From contig NZ_JALEGV010000042.1 of the NCBI RefSeq assembly GCF_022763245.1, positions 1 through 64,000 of the forward strand: 64,000 bases of DNA. The letters run 5' to 3'. The DNA comes from Oricola sp. (GTDB lineage: Bacteria > Pseudomonadota > Alphaproteobacteria > Rhizobiales > Rhizobiaceae). The notes beneath the pieces were generated by a model. The model made no database searches. It saw only the letters and a list, made by a program, of their open reading frames with translations, and was not told the origin of the DNA. Shown here one piece after another: positions 10,099 to 18,536 of the stretch (position 1 is the first letter of the stretch; the number at the start of each line of letters is the position of its first letter). A program made the position numbers and the translations under genes.

Positions 10099-11020
10099 GG
10101 CGTTTTCCTCCGAATTCGAGATAGGCCCAGGGGATCAGCACGATCAGCACCGACAGGAGCATCATGGTCGAGGCGGCGAAGCCCTGGCCGAGATTGGTCC
10201 GGCCGAACATGAAGTCGTAGACATATTTGGCGGGCACTTCGGAAGCGATGCCCGGCCCGCCGGAGGTCTGCGCGACCACGAGGTCGTAGACCTTGATGAT
10301 GCCGCTCGCGATGAGCACGAGCGTGGTGATGAACACCGCCCGCATCATCGGAATGATGACGAAGACATAGGTCTTCCATTTCGGAATGCCGTCGATGCGC
10401 GCGGCGTTCCAGATGTCCTCGTCGATCCCGCGCATGCCGGCGAGCATCAGGCACATGATCAGGCCCGTTCCCTGCCAGAGCCCTGCGATCAGGACGCCGT
10501 AGATCACCGTTTCGGCATTGTTGAGCGGATTGAAGACGAAGCCCTCCCAGCCGAGATCGCGCACCACTTTCTGGATGCCGAAATCGGGATTGAGGATCCA
10601 CTGCCAGACAAGGCCGGTGACGATGAAGCTCAGCGCGAACGGATAGAGCAGGATCGTGCGGAAGGTGTTTTCGAAACGGATCTTCTGGTCGAGCAGCGCG
10701 GCGAGCACGAAGCCGATCACCAGCGAGAAGATCGCCGAGAGGATGCCGTAGATCGCCAGGTTCTCGATCGAGATGAGCCAGCGATTGGTGGACCACAGGC
10801 GCTCATACTGGTCGAAGCCGACGAATTTCAGCCGCGGTATCGAGCGCGTGGATGTGAATGAATAGACGACCGTCCATATGGTGCAGCCGACGAAGATGAC
10901 CGATGCGGTCAGGACCATCGGAATGGCCGCGATCTTGGCCGTCAGGTTGCGCGTCAGCGGGTTGGGACGGCCCTTCGTGCGCGCGGACGACGCTGACGAC
11001 ACGGCGGTAACTTCAGCCAA
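10091..11020 (-). CDS. Carbohydrate ABC transporter permease, MalF type
   Basis: Inner-membrane permease, 309 residues, with about six predicted membrane segments and the EAA-type loop DEDIWNAARIDGIPKWKTYV. The extended, Ser/Thr/Lys-rich N-terminus precedes the first membrane helix at about 30-55. It lies 123 bases after the binding-protein gene; that gap holds two hairpins. It is the first permease of the operon and overlaps the second by eight bases. Confidence 0.93.
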   Translation of the reverse strand: MAEVTAVSSASSARTKGRPNPLTRNLTAKIAAIPMVLTASVIFVGCTIWTVVYSFTSTRSIPRLKFVGFDQYERLWSTNRWLISIENLAIYGILSAIFSLVIGFVLAALLDQKIRFENTFRTILLYPFALSFIVTGLVWQWILNPDFGIQKVVRDLGWEGFVFNPLNNAETVIYGVLIAGLWQGTGLIMCLMLAGMRGIDEDIWNAARIDGIPKWKTYVFVIIPMMRAVFITTLVLIASGIIKVYDLVVAQTSGGPGIASEVPAKYVYDFMFGRTNLGQGFAASTMMLLSVLIVLIPWAYLEFGGKRRD

Positions 11021-11059
11021 GAAACGATCTCCTCACACAGCATGCTGTCCGCCGCAGCC

Positions 11060-11121
11060 GTGGCGCCCCCGAAGGGCGACGCCACGGCGCGGGCAAGGTG
11101 GCCGGGGACCAGGGTCCGGCC
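11060..11121 (-). terminator. Tandem hairpins between binding-protein and permease genes
   Basis: Two strong GC hairpins sit in the 123-base gap after the binding-protein stop. One pairs GTGGCG (11060-11065) with CGCCAC (11080-11085). The other pairs GGCCGG (11100-11105) with CCGGCC (11116-11121). Neither has a T-run. Such structures after a solute-binding-protein gene usually protect its mRNA or reduce read-through into the permeases, giving an excess of binding protein. The structure is seen; the role is inferred. Confidence 0.55.
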
Positions 11122-11143
11122 GCCCTGCGTACGGCGCCCTCGC

Positions 11144-12382
11144 CTATTCGGCTTCGGACATGATCTGCACGAACTGCTTGTGTGCCTCTTCCGGCGTGAT
11201 CGACTTGTCGAACCAGAACTCGACCCAGAGATCCTCCAGACGACCTTCGGTGTCCGGATTGTTCAACTGTTCGGTGTTCGGCATGACGTTGCCGGCCTTG
11301 AGGATTTCGAGACCTTTCTTCATGCAGGCGTTGGCCGCCTCCAGGTCGACGTCGTTGCGCACCGGCAGCGACCCCTTCTTCAGGTTGAACGCAACCTGGA
11401 CTTCCGGCGAGATCAGCAGCGCCGCGAGTTCCTTCTGCGCGGCCTCGACCTCGGCGTCCTTGCTGACGGGGAAGTAGAAGCTGTCGCCGCCCGTATCGAG
11501 GATCTCGTGCAGGCCGAGACCCGGAAGGCAGTCATAGTCCTTGCCGGCGACTTCACCCGCCACCGAGAACTCGCCCTGCGCCCAGTCGCCCATGATCTGC
11601 GCGGCAGCCTGGTCCGTGATGACGAGATTGGTCGCCTGGTTCCAGTCCTGCACGGCGCTGTCGGCCGCGAATTCGCGCGCCGCGCCGAAGGCCTCGATGA
11701 TCTTGCCCATCTCTTCGCCGGCCGCGGCATCCATGTCGCGGTCGCGATAGATCTTCATCTTCAGATCGACGCCGCCCAGGCCGGTTTCCAGCACGCCGAA
11801 CGCGCCCGACGACTGCCAGGACTGCTGCCCCATCGCCAGCGGGATGATCCCGGCTTCCTTGAGCTTCGGCACCGCCGCGACGAACTCGTACCAATCCTTC
11901 GGCGGCTCCACGCCGGCCTTCTCGAAGGCGGTGCGCGACGTCCACATCCACTGCCAGGAATGGATGTTCACCGGAACGCAGTAATAGCGCCCCTCGAACT
12001 TGCAGTTCTCGAACAGGCCCGGGGCCGATTCCACGTCGAGAACGCCGCTTGCCTCGACGACGTCCGTGATGTCGAGCATCAGGCCGGCTTCGACCATTTC
12101 CTCGGCGTCGCGGCCGGTGTTCATCATCGTCGCGCCCATCGGCTCACCGCCGAGAATGCGGTTGGCGATGACCGGGTTGGCCGCGCCCGAACCGCCGGCG
12201 ATCGCGCCGTCGACCCAGTTGTGCTCGGTCTTCTCGTTGAACGCCTTGGCGAATTCGGCGACCGCGGCAGCCTCGCCGCCGGACGTCCACCAGTGGGTGA
12301 CCTCCAGATCGACCGCACCCGCATTGGCGACCGGCAGCACGGCCGAAGCGGCCAGCGCCGCAATCATTCCACGTAAACGCAT
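11144..12382 (-). CDS. Sugar ABC transporter substrate-binding protein
   Basis: Periplasmic binding protein of the CUT1 family, 412 residues. The ATG at 12382 is preceded by the strong ribosome site GGGAGGAGA, which decides the start; longer frames are spurious. The N-terminus is a signal peptide ending near PVANAGA (about 23), followed by VDLEVTHWWTSGGEAAAV, typical of oligosaccharide-binding proteins. It is the first gene of the sugar operon and is divergent from the lacI-type regulator. The ligand is unknown; the downstream beta-mannosidase, xylosidase and lyxose isomerase point to hemicellulose fragments. Confidence 0.92.
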   Translation of the reverse strand: MRLRGMIAALAASAVLPVANAGAVDLEVTHWWTSGGEAAAVAEFAKAFNEKTEHNWVDGAIAGGSGAANPVIANRILGGEPMGATMMNTGRDAEEMVEAGLMLDITDVVEASGVLDVESAPGLFENCKFEGRYYCVPVNIHSWQWMWTSRTAFEKAGVEPPKDWYEFVAAVPKLKEAGIIPLAMGQQSWQSSGAFGVLETGLGGVDLKMKIYRDRDMDAAAGEEMGKIIEAFGAAREFAADSAVQDWNQATNLVITDQAAAQIMGDWAQGEFSVAGEVAGKDYDCLPGLGLHEILDTGGDSFYFPVSKDAEVEAAQKELAALLISPEVQVAFNLKKGSLPVRNDVDLEAANACMKKGLEILKAGNVMPNTEQLNNPDTEGRLEDLWVEFWFDKSITPEEAHKQFVQIMSEAE

Positions 12383-12399
12383 GTTCTCCTCCCTGAAAA

Positions 12400-12429
12400 C
12401 TGTAACGTTGCAGTAAAACTGTATGCCAA
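12400..12429 (-). promoter_or_regulatory. Promoter and LacI-type operator of the sugar operon
   Basis: On the minus strand a sigma-70-like pair is seen: TTGGCA (12429-12424), 17-base spacer, GTTACA (12406-12401). A near-palindrome CTGTAACGTTGCAG (12400-12413, 12 of 14 positions symmetric around AACGTT) covers the -10 element. A central CG flanked by symmetric arms is the usual form of LacI-family operators, so the divergent LacI protein probably represses here. Confidence 0.6.
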
Positions 12430-12603
12430 GCGATTTCGCCGCGCAACCAGCTTTGGAAAAAATTCTTCGAGCCTCGAATAAATTGAAATTTTCGGCAGGA
12501 AAGCCTTTTAAAATCATGTTTTTGATAGGAATTTCGGCCTCGATGCCCGCCTCATACATACCCGGCTTCGGCATCGCAGCACGGCGCTTCGCAATGCAAC
12601 ATA

Positions 12604-12617
12604 CTTTAACGTTTGTG
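12604..12617 (+). promoter_or_regulatory. Second AACGTT site before the lacI-type gene
   Basis: The sequence CTTTAACGTTTGTG has the same AACGTT core as the operator at 12400-12413 and lies about 80 bases before the regulator start. It probably serves autoregulation or forms a looped complex with the first site across the roughly 200-base divergent region. The arms are less symmetric than in the first site. The rest of the 12430-12694 gap holds no gene that I can support. Confidence 0.4.
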
Positions 12618-12694
12618 CAGACGCGGCGCGAAGGTGTTGAATCAGGCCCGCCGGGCGGCCTATAGTCCGCCGCAGGCTAAGGGGCCGCACTGCA

Positions 12695-13774
12695 ATGGCA
12701 AGAAAAACACAGAAAAAAGAGGCAGATGCGGCGGATCTCGTTGCGGGCCCACCCACCCTCAAATCGATCGCCTTCATCACCGGCTACTCGATCACCACCG
12801 TCTCGCGCGCCCTGAAGGACGCCCCCGACATCGGGCAGGAGGCGAAAGACCGCGTGCGGCTGGTCGCCAAGCAGATCGGCTACCGCCCCAACCGCGCCGG
12901 CGTGCGCCTGCGCACGGGCAAGACGAATGTCATCAGCCTCGTCCTCAACACCGAGGAGGAGGTCATGGGCCTGACGTCGCAGATGGTCTTCGGCATCTCC
13001 GAAGTGCTGCGCGACACGCCCTATCACCTCGTCGTCACCCCCTACTCCCTGCAGAACGACCCGATGGACCCCGTCCGATATGTCGTCGAGACCGGCTCGG
13101 CCGACGGCATCATCCTGTCGCGCATGGAGTTGCAGGACCGGCGCGTGCGCTACCTCACCGAACACGGCATGCCGTTCGCGACGCACGGGCGCACCGACAT
13201 GGGCATCGAACACCCGTGGCACGACTTCGACAATGAGCGCTTCGGCCGCGACGCGGTCGCCAGGCTCGCCCGCCACGGCGTCAGGCGCGCCGCCCTCATC
13301 GCCCCGCCCGACATCCTCACCTATGCCCGCCACATCAAGACCGGCTTCGCCGCCGGCCTGCGCGAACACCGCATCCAGCAGACGCTCATCGACACCATCA
13401 CGGTCGACGACAATCTCGACACGATGCAATCCGGCGTCTGCGAGATGATGCGGTCGCCCGAACGCCCCGACGGCATCGTCTGCAGCAGCGGCAGCGCCGC
13501 CATCGCCGCCACCGCCGGTATCGAAGAGGCCGGTTTCGTCGTCGGGCGCGACGTGCACATCGTGTCCAAGCAGCACACCAACATCCTGAAGCGGTTCCGC
13601 CAGGACATCGAAGTCATCAACGAGGACGTGCGCCAGGGCGGCCGGGATCTCGCGACCTGCGTGATCCGCTCGATCGAGGGCGTGCCCGCGAGCGATCTGC
13701 ACTACCTGTCCTATCCCGACGCGCCGGCCGACGATCTCGAGGCGGCGACGCCCACCGCCCGCGCGGCGGTCTAG
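12695..13774 (+). CDS. LacI family transcriptional regulator
   Basis: DNA-binding repressor, 359 residues. The helix-turn-helix is at about 22-45 (LKSIAFITGYSITTVSRALK), followed by the hinge (IGYRPNRAGVRLRTGKTN) and a periplasmic-binding-protein-like sensor domain. Unusually, about twenty charged residues (Lys/Glu/Asp-rich) precede the HTH, which normally begins within the first few residues of LacI proteins. It is divergent from the sugar operon and is its probable regulator, with a mono- or oligosaccharide of the pathway as inducer. It is convergent with the flavodoxin-like gene, and the two stop codons share the palindrome CTAG at 13771-13774. Confidence 0.92.
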   Translation: MARKTQKKEADAADLVAGPPTLKSIAFITGYSITTVSRALKDAPDIGQEAKDRVRLVAKQIGYRPNRAGVRLRTGKTNVISLVLNTEEEVMGLTSQMVFGISEVLRDTPYHLVVTPYSLQNDPMDPVRYVVETGSADGIILSRMELQDRRVRYLTEHGMPFATHGRTDMGIEHPWHDFDNERFGRDAVARLARHGVRRAALIAPPDILTYARHIKTGFAAGLREHRIQQTLIDTITVDDNLDTMQSGVCEMMRSPERPDGIVCSSGSAAIAATAGIEEAGFVVGRDVHIVSKQHTNILKRFRQDIEVINEDVRQGGRDLATCVIRSIEGVPASDLHYLSYPDAPADDLEAATPTARAAV

Positions 13775-14358
13775 AAGCCGCGCATCCTGCGTTCGACGCG
13801 AGCGAGGAAATCCGCGCGCGACTGCGGGGTCGAGACGTCCATGAGGTAGTGGGCGAGGAAGAGCGTCTTGCAGCGGCGGGCAAACAGGGCACGCATGCCG
13901 CGCATGATGGTGCGCTTGCCGGGATGTCCGACCATGTAGGACCACCAGCGCGGCGCGCCGCAGGTCGTGACGATGGCGAGCTTGCGGATATGCTGCATCA
14001 TCGGCCGGATGCGTTTCGTGTCCGGCGCGATGGAAAACGTGATGTCCGGCGTCCAGACCCGGTCGAGCCACCCCTTCAGCATGGCGGGCAGCCCGTACCA
14101 CCATGTCGGATAGACGAAGACGATCCCTTCGGCCCACTCCAGATGAGCCGCATGCTCCGGAACCGGATGCTGGCCGCGATCCATCTCGTTGTAGATCCGT
14201 CGCTCGTCGCAGCCCATCACCGGATCGAACCCCTCGGCATAGAGGTCGAGCAGACGGATGTCGTTGCCGGCTTCCGTCAGCGCCTTGACGACGACATCCC
14301 GCAGGGCCGCACCGAAGCTCTCGGGAACCGGATGGCAGTAGACCACGAGGAGGCGCAT
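13771..14358 (-). CDS. Flavodoxin-like NAD(P)H:quinone/FMN oxidoreductase (copy 2)
   Basis: 195-residue protein of the flavodoxin-like-fold NAD(P)H dehydrogenase (quinone) family. The N-terminus RLLVVYCHPVPESF is the family FMN-phosphate loop. EGIVFVYPTWWYGLPAMLKG is the second FMN-binding segment, and VTTCGAPRWW the third. The ATG at 14358 overlaps the stop of copy 1 (TGATG), so the two are translationally coupled. It is the last gene of the heterocycle operon. It may supply reduced flavin to, or reoxidise, the linked oxidoreductase; the partner is unknown. Confidence 0.83.
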   Translation of the reverse strand: MRLLVVYCHPVPESFGAALRDVVVKALTEAGNDIRLLDLYAEGFDPVMGCDERRIYNEMDRGQHPVPEHAAHLEWAEGIVFVYPTWWYGLPAMLKGWLDRVWTPDITFSIAPDTKRIRPMMQHIRKLAIVTTCGAPRWWSYMVGHPGKRTIMRGMRALFARRCKTLFLAHYLMDVSTPQSRADFLARVERRMRGF

Positions 14359-14939
14359 CAAAAGGCGTCCATCGCCTCTCCGACCTTCGTGATGAAGCGC
14401 TGGCGCGTCTCATCGGTCGAGCGGTTCATGTCGTAATGCGCCAGATAGGTGAACGGCGCGGCCGGCTTGACGATCGCCCGCAGCACGCGATTGACCGACT
14501 TGCGCGGCGGATCGCCGACAAGCACCGCGCGCAGGCGCGACCCGCCATAGGTCGTCACGACGCCCACCTTGCGAATGTTGTGCAGGCAGGGCTTCACCTT
14601 GCCGTCGGCCATCTTGAACGACACGCCCGGCAGGAAAACCCGGTCGAAGAAGCCTTTCAGGATCGCCGGATAGCCGAAGTTCCACACCGGATAGCTCATC
14701 ACCAAGGCCTCGGCCGCCTGCACCCTTTCCACGTAGCCCTTCACCGGTTCGATGTTCGGGCCGATATCGTGATAAGCGAGACGTTCCTCGCGCGTCAGCC
14801 GAGGGTCGAAATCCTCCGCATAGAGGTTGCAGTCATCGACGTCGTGACCCTTGGCCTTCAGCCGCTCGACGATCAATCCGTGCAGGAAGCCGTTGTAGCT
14901 TTCAGCGACCGGATGGGCATGCAGCACCAGAACGCGCAT
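14358..14939 (-). CDS. Flavodoxin-like NAD(P)H:quinone/FMN oxidoreductase (copy 1)
   Basis: 193-residue paralogue of the next gene. FMN motifs are VLVLHAHPVAESY (3-15), ALVMSYPVWNFGYPAILKG and VTTYGGSRLR. The two copies share layout and the LYAEDFDP/LYAEGFDP block, so they probably arose by tandem duplication and may form a heterodimer. The gene starts four bases after the stop of the FAD-linked oxidoreductase gene in the same operon. Confidence 0.83.
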   Translation of the reverse strand: MRVLVLHAHPVAESYNGFLHGLIVERLKAKGHDVDDCNLYAEDFDPRLTREERLAYHDIGPNIEPVKGYVERVQAAEALVMSYPVWNFGYPAILKGFFDRVFLPGVSFKMADGKVKPCLHNIRKVGVVTTYGGSRLRAVLVGDPPRKSVNRVLRAIVKPAAPFTYLAHYDMNRSTDETRQRFITKVGEAMDAF

Positions 14940-14943
14940 CGCT

Positions 14944-16350
14944 TCAACCCGCTTTCTGGAGACCCTTGAACAGCCACACGCCGCCCGTGTCGTAATCGTA
15001 TTCCGGGTTCTCCCAGGCGATCATCTTGCCGGGGTTCAAGAGGCCCTTCGGATCGGCCTCGCGCTTGAAGGCCAACTGGATGTCGTCGGTCTGCTTCATG
15101 CCGCCCTCTTCAAGCGTGTAACGGTGCGGATTGAAGATCGGCGCGCCCTCGGCGTTGAAGGTCGCCATGATTTCCTCCAGCCGTTCCTCGGTCGAATAGC
15201 GCACCATCGGCAGGCCGAAACAGGTGATGTCGCCGTCGAAGCGCACGAACTCCAGATGGTCGATGATCTCGCCCTCGAACATGCCGTGCAGCTTCTCGAC
15301 AAGCGCCAGCTGGTTCGGGAACGGGTAGAGCACCTGCAAGTAGGTGATCGCCGGATCGATGCGCAGCCCGCGCAGCGTCGTGTGGTTCCACGCAAGCTCG
15401 TAGGCGATCGGCAGACCCCGAAGCTCCTCCTCGGTCATGGCCGCCTTGTTGAACGCGACCCGGCCGCCCTCGCGCGCCGTGAAGGCGAGGAATGCGTCCA
15501 GCGACTGTGGCGCGACCATGCAGATGACGACGCTTTCGCCTTCCTTCAGGAACTTCTGGTGGCGCTTGAAATAATCGAACGGCGCCGGCGCCGAGACCAC
15601 GGTGTTGAGTTTCAGCAGGACGCCGTCGAGGCGGCCGAGCGTGTTCGCATAGGTGGCCGCTTCCATGAAATCGTCGAAGGCCACGATCACGTCGACCCAG
15701 TCATAGGCCGACGTCAGGGGCAGCTCGACCTCGCTGATGATGCCGTTCGTGCCGTAGGCATGCGTGACCTTGTGCAGGTCCGCGCCCGTCAGTTCGAGGA
15801 CGCGCGGCTCCTCCTCCATCGTCACGACGCGCAGCCGGATGACATTGCCGAAATCGCGCAGGCCGCCCCAGCGCGTCGACCCGATCCCGCCCGAACCGCC
15901 GGCGATGAAGCCGCCGACGGTCGCGGTATGCGCGGTCGACGGGTGCATGCGCATCTCCTGGCCGGAGTGCTCGCGCGCCGCCTTGTCGAGGTCGGAGCAG
16001 ATGACGCCCGGACCGACGACCGCCCGACCGGGAGCGATCTCCTTGATCTCGTTCATGTCGGCCAGCGACAGCACGACACCGCCCGAAAGCGGCATGGCCT
16101 GGCCGTAATTGCCGGTGCCCGTGCCGCGCGGCGTCACCGGAACGCCGTGCCTGTAGCAGGCCTTCAGCACGCGGATCAGCTCTTCCTCGGTCTTCGGCGA
16201 AACGATCAGGTCGCCGGTGACATGATCGAGGCGCTCCTTGAGAACCGGGGAGTACCAGTAGAAATCGCGGCTCTTCTGCTGGACGATCTTGTCGTTGTCT
16301 TCGACCTTGATCCCGTCGATATCCGCCTTGAGTGCCTGCAAGTCAGCCAT
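14944..16350 (-). CDS. FAD-binding (PCMH-type) oxidoreductase
   Basis: Cytosolic flavoprotein of the FAD_binding_4 group (glycolate oxidase GlcD / D-lactate dehydrogenase-like), 468 residues. The FAD domain spans about 40-220 and shows TPRGTGTGNYGQAMPLSGG and the glycine-rich GGFIAGGSGGIGSTRWG. A C-terminal substrate/cap domain follows, ending with the family motif LLNPGKM. It lies between the amidohydrolase gene (three-base gap) and the flavodoxin-like pair (four-base gap), so it is part of the heterocycle operon. It may oxidise a 2-hydroxy acid or the ring product made by the amidohydrolase; the substrate is not deducible. Confidence 0.87.
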   Translation of the reverse strand: MADLQALKADIDGIKVEDNDKIVQQKSRDFYWYSPVLKERLDHVTGDLIVSPKTEEELIRVLKACYRHGVPVTPRGTGTGNYGQAMPLSGGVVLSLADMNEIKEIAPGRAVVGPGVICSDLDKAAREHSGQEMRMHPSTAHTATVGGFIAGGSGGIGSTRWGGLRDFGNVIRLRVVTMEEEPRVLELTGADLHKVTHAYGTNGIISEVELPLTSAYDWVDVIVAFDDFMEAATYANTLGRLDGVLLKLNTVVSAPAPFDYFKRHQKFLKEGESVVICMVAPQSLDAFLAFTAREGGRVAFNKAAMTEEELRGLPIAYELAWNHTTLRGLRIDPAITYLQVLYPFPNQLALVEKLHGMFEGEIIDHLEFVRFDGDITCFGLPMVRYSTEERLEEIMATFNAEGAPIFNPHRYTLEEGGMKQTDDIQLAFKREADPKGLLNPGKMIAWENPEYDYDTGGVWLFKGLQKAG

Positions 16351-16353
16351 TCA

Positions 16354-17667
16354 TCACTCCATCAAATGATCCAGTTCCTCATAGGCGGGCAGCGTGCGGT
16401 CGATCACCGCGCCTCCACGCACCACGATGCGCCCGCTCTCCGGGCGTGACAGCACCTCGGTCCAGGAGCGTCCCTCGCAGATCACGAAATCCGCGGGCCC
16501 GCCCGTCACAAGTTTGCCGTAGCTCTCGTCCAATCCCATCGCCCCGGCCGGATTGGCCAGCACCGTCTTCGGCCAGTCCGCGACGGGGTGATCGAAATGG
16601 ATCGTCCGCGTCGCCATGCGATACACCTCGATCATGTCGAGATCGCCATAGGCATAGAAGGGGTCGCGGGTGTTGTCGGAGGCGACGCAGACGTTGATGC
16701 CGCGCGCCTTCATCTCGTGCAACAGCGTGACGCCGCGCCAGCGCGGCGTCGTCCCGTCGAAGCGACGGTCCTGCAGGTACATGTTGCACATCGGCAGAGA
16801 GACGACGGAAATGTTGCAGTCGGCAACGGCGTCCAGCGTGCGCAGCACCTCGTCGTCGGGCTGACGGGCGAGCGCACAGCAATGGCCGATCAGGATGCGA
16901 CCTTCATAGCCGTGCCGCTTCGCCGCCTCTGCGATCTTGCGCAGCGAGACCGCTTCAAGGGCGTCCGTTTCGTCGGCGTGAAAATCGAGATGCAGATCAT
17001 GCTCGATTGCGGCGCGGAAGATCATGTCGAGCAACTCGTCCATGTCCGGCACCATGTAGGTCACCGCGCCGAGCACGCCGCCGGCCTTGCGGACACGGTC
17101 GACCAGCGTGTTGAACCAGGCCTCGTCGCGCCCCGTGTCGATGCCGAAAAGGCACGCGCCCTGCAGATCGATCCGCCCCGCCCAGCGCTCGCGCATCATT
17201 TCGAAGACCGGCCAGGAAATCGTCTCCTGCGGCGGCAGGGAGTCCAGATGGGTGCGGATCGCCTTCGTGCCGTACGCCCAGGCGCATTTCAGCGCGAATT
17301 CCATGCGCGCCTCGATGTCCTCGGCCGTCCACTTGGCGGGACGGTCGGCGCCGACCGCCTCCAGCGCCCCGTTGAACGAGCCGTCGCGATTGGGACGGCG
17401 CGGCCAGATGTGCCCCTTGTCGAGATGGGTGTGGCAATCGACGAAAGCGGGCATGACGACACGGCGACGCATATCGTTCTCTGCGCCTTCGCTCTGTATG
17501 CCCGAAGGCGTGATCGCCGCGATGCGGCCGTTCTCGACGGTCAGGTCGTAAACCGCGAAGCCGTCGCGATCATGTTCGCCGCCCGCATCGTCGATCCAGG
17601 ATTCGTGCAGGTTCGCCCGATGCAGCGTGAAACCCGTATCGGTTCGAAGGATGGTACCGCCAGACAT
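16354..17667 (-). CDS. Cytosine-deaminase-like metal-dependent amidohydrolase
   Basis: 437-residue amidohydrolase of the CodA/cytosine deaminase subgroup, cytosolic. The metal and catalytic residues are in place: H79 and H81 (CHTHLDKGH), H229 and E232 (DFHADET), H261 (IGHCCAL) and D330 (VASDN). The H229/E232 spacing equals that of E. coli cytosine deaminase (H214/E217). The ATG at 17667 overlaps the stop of the permease gene (TGATG), so it is coupled to the importer. The enzyme probably deaminates or hydrolyses an imported N-heterocycle; cytosine, creatinine or isoguanine-type substrates are possible, but sequence alone does not decide. Confidence 0.85.
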   Translation of the reverse strand: MSGGTILRTDTGFTLHRANLHESWIDDAGGEHDRDGFAVYDLTVENGRIAAITPSGIQSEGAENDMRRRVVMPAFVDCHTHLDKGHIWPRRPNRDGSFNGALEAVGADRPAKWTAEDIEARMEFALKCAWAYGTKAIRTHLDSLPPQETISWPVFEMMRERWAGRIDLQGACLFGIDTGRDEAWFNTLVDRVRKAGGVLGAVTYMVPDMDELLDMIFRAAIEHDLHLDFHADETDALEAVSLRKIAEAAKRHGYEGRILIGHCCALARQPDDEVLRTLDAVADCNISVVSLPMCNMYLQDRRFDGTTPRWRGVTLLHEMKARGINVCVASDNTRDPFYAYGDLDMIEVYRMATRTIHFDHPVADWPKTVLANPAGAMGLDESYGKLVTGGPADFVICEGRSWTEVLSRPESGRIVVRGGAVIDRTLPAYEELDHLME

Positions 17668-18536
17668 CAATGCTCCTGTTTCAGCGCGCTCTCGTGCCAG
17701 CGATGCAGGATCCGGTTCGCGAACCAGCTCAGTACGAGGAAGATGAGAATGCCCGTGAACGAGATCAGGATCAGCGCGGCGAAGAGCCGCGGCGCGTTCA
17801 GGCGATAACCGGCCTCGATGATGCGGCTGGCAAGCCCCGAGGACTGGCCCGACGCGCCCGCGACGAATTCGGCGACGACAGCGCCGATCAGCGACAGACC
17901 GCCCGCGATCTTCAATCCGCCGAGGAAATAGGGCATCGAAGCGGGCAGCCGCAGATGCCACAGCGTTTGCCAGCGCGACGCGCCGTTGAGCTTGAACAGG
18001 TCCAGCAGGTTGCGATCGACCGAGTTCAGGCCAAGCGTCGTGTTCGACAGGATCGGGAAGAAGGCGACGATCCAGGCGCACAGCAGGAGCTTGGCGGTCT
18101 GGTTGTCCACATAGATGTTGATCAGCGGGAAGATCGCCACGATCGGCGTCACCTGCAGCACGACCGCGAACGGAAAGAAGCTCATCTCGATCCACTTCGA
18201 CTGCGTGAACAGCACCGAGAGCCCGACGCCGCCGATCACGGCGAGCGCCAGCGACAGGAAGGTGATCTTGAGCGTGGTCACCAGCGAGGAAAACAGCAGC
18301 CCGCTATCCGCGATGAGCGTCGCAAGCACCTCGCCCGGGCGCGGCAGGATGTAGCGCGGGATCTCGTTCCAGACGCAGATCCGGTCCCACATGACGATCG
18401 CCAGCACCATGATCAGGATCGGCAGCACCCATTTGCCCGTCTTCTCGAGCTTGCGCTGACGCGCGCGGCGCGCCTCTTCGGCATCGACCATGACGGTCAG
18501 GTCACCGCCCTGCGGTGTGGCTTCAGTGGAGGACAT
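17667..18536 (-). CDS. ABC transporter permease (SsuC/TauC/ThiX type)
   Basis: Inner-membrane permease of an NMT1-linked importer, 289 residues, with about six membrane helices starting near residue 35. The coupling loop reads NLLDLFKLNGASRWQTLWHLRLPASMPYFLGG, the typical form for taurine/nitrate/pyrimidine-precursor permeases, shown here only as residues of the EAA-like region. It overlaps the ATPase gene by 14 bases at its start and the amidohydrolase gene by TGATG at its end. A paralogous system lies at 34182-38553. Confidence 0.9.
   Translation of the reverse strand: MSSTEATPQGGDLTVMVDAEEARRARQRKLEKTGKWVLPILIMVLAIVMWDRICVWNEIPRYILPRPGEVLATLIADSGLLFSSLVTTLKITFLSLALAVIGGVGLSVLFTQSKWIEMSFFPFAVVLQVTPIVAIFPLINIYVDNQTAKLLLCAWIVAFFPILSNTTLGLNSVDRNLLDLFKLNGASRWQTLWHLRLPASMPYFLGGLKIAGGLSLIGAVVAEFVAGASGQSSGLASRIIEAGYRLNAPRLFAALILISFTGILIFLVLSWFANRILHRWHESALKQEH

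Noticed and set aside
12423-12665. 80-codon plus-strand frame in the lacI/sugar divergent region
   Set aside because: It spans both operators and lacks a ribosome site and any recognisable motif.
12677-14413. Minus-strand frame of 578 codons across the lacI-type gene
   Set aside because: It overlaps two well-supported genes in other frames and shows no domain.
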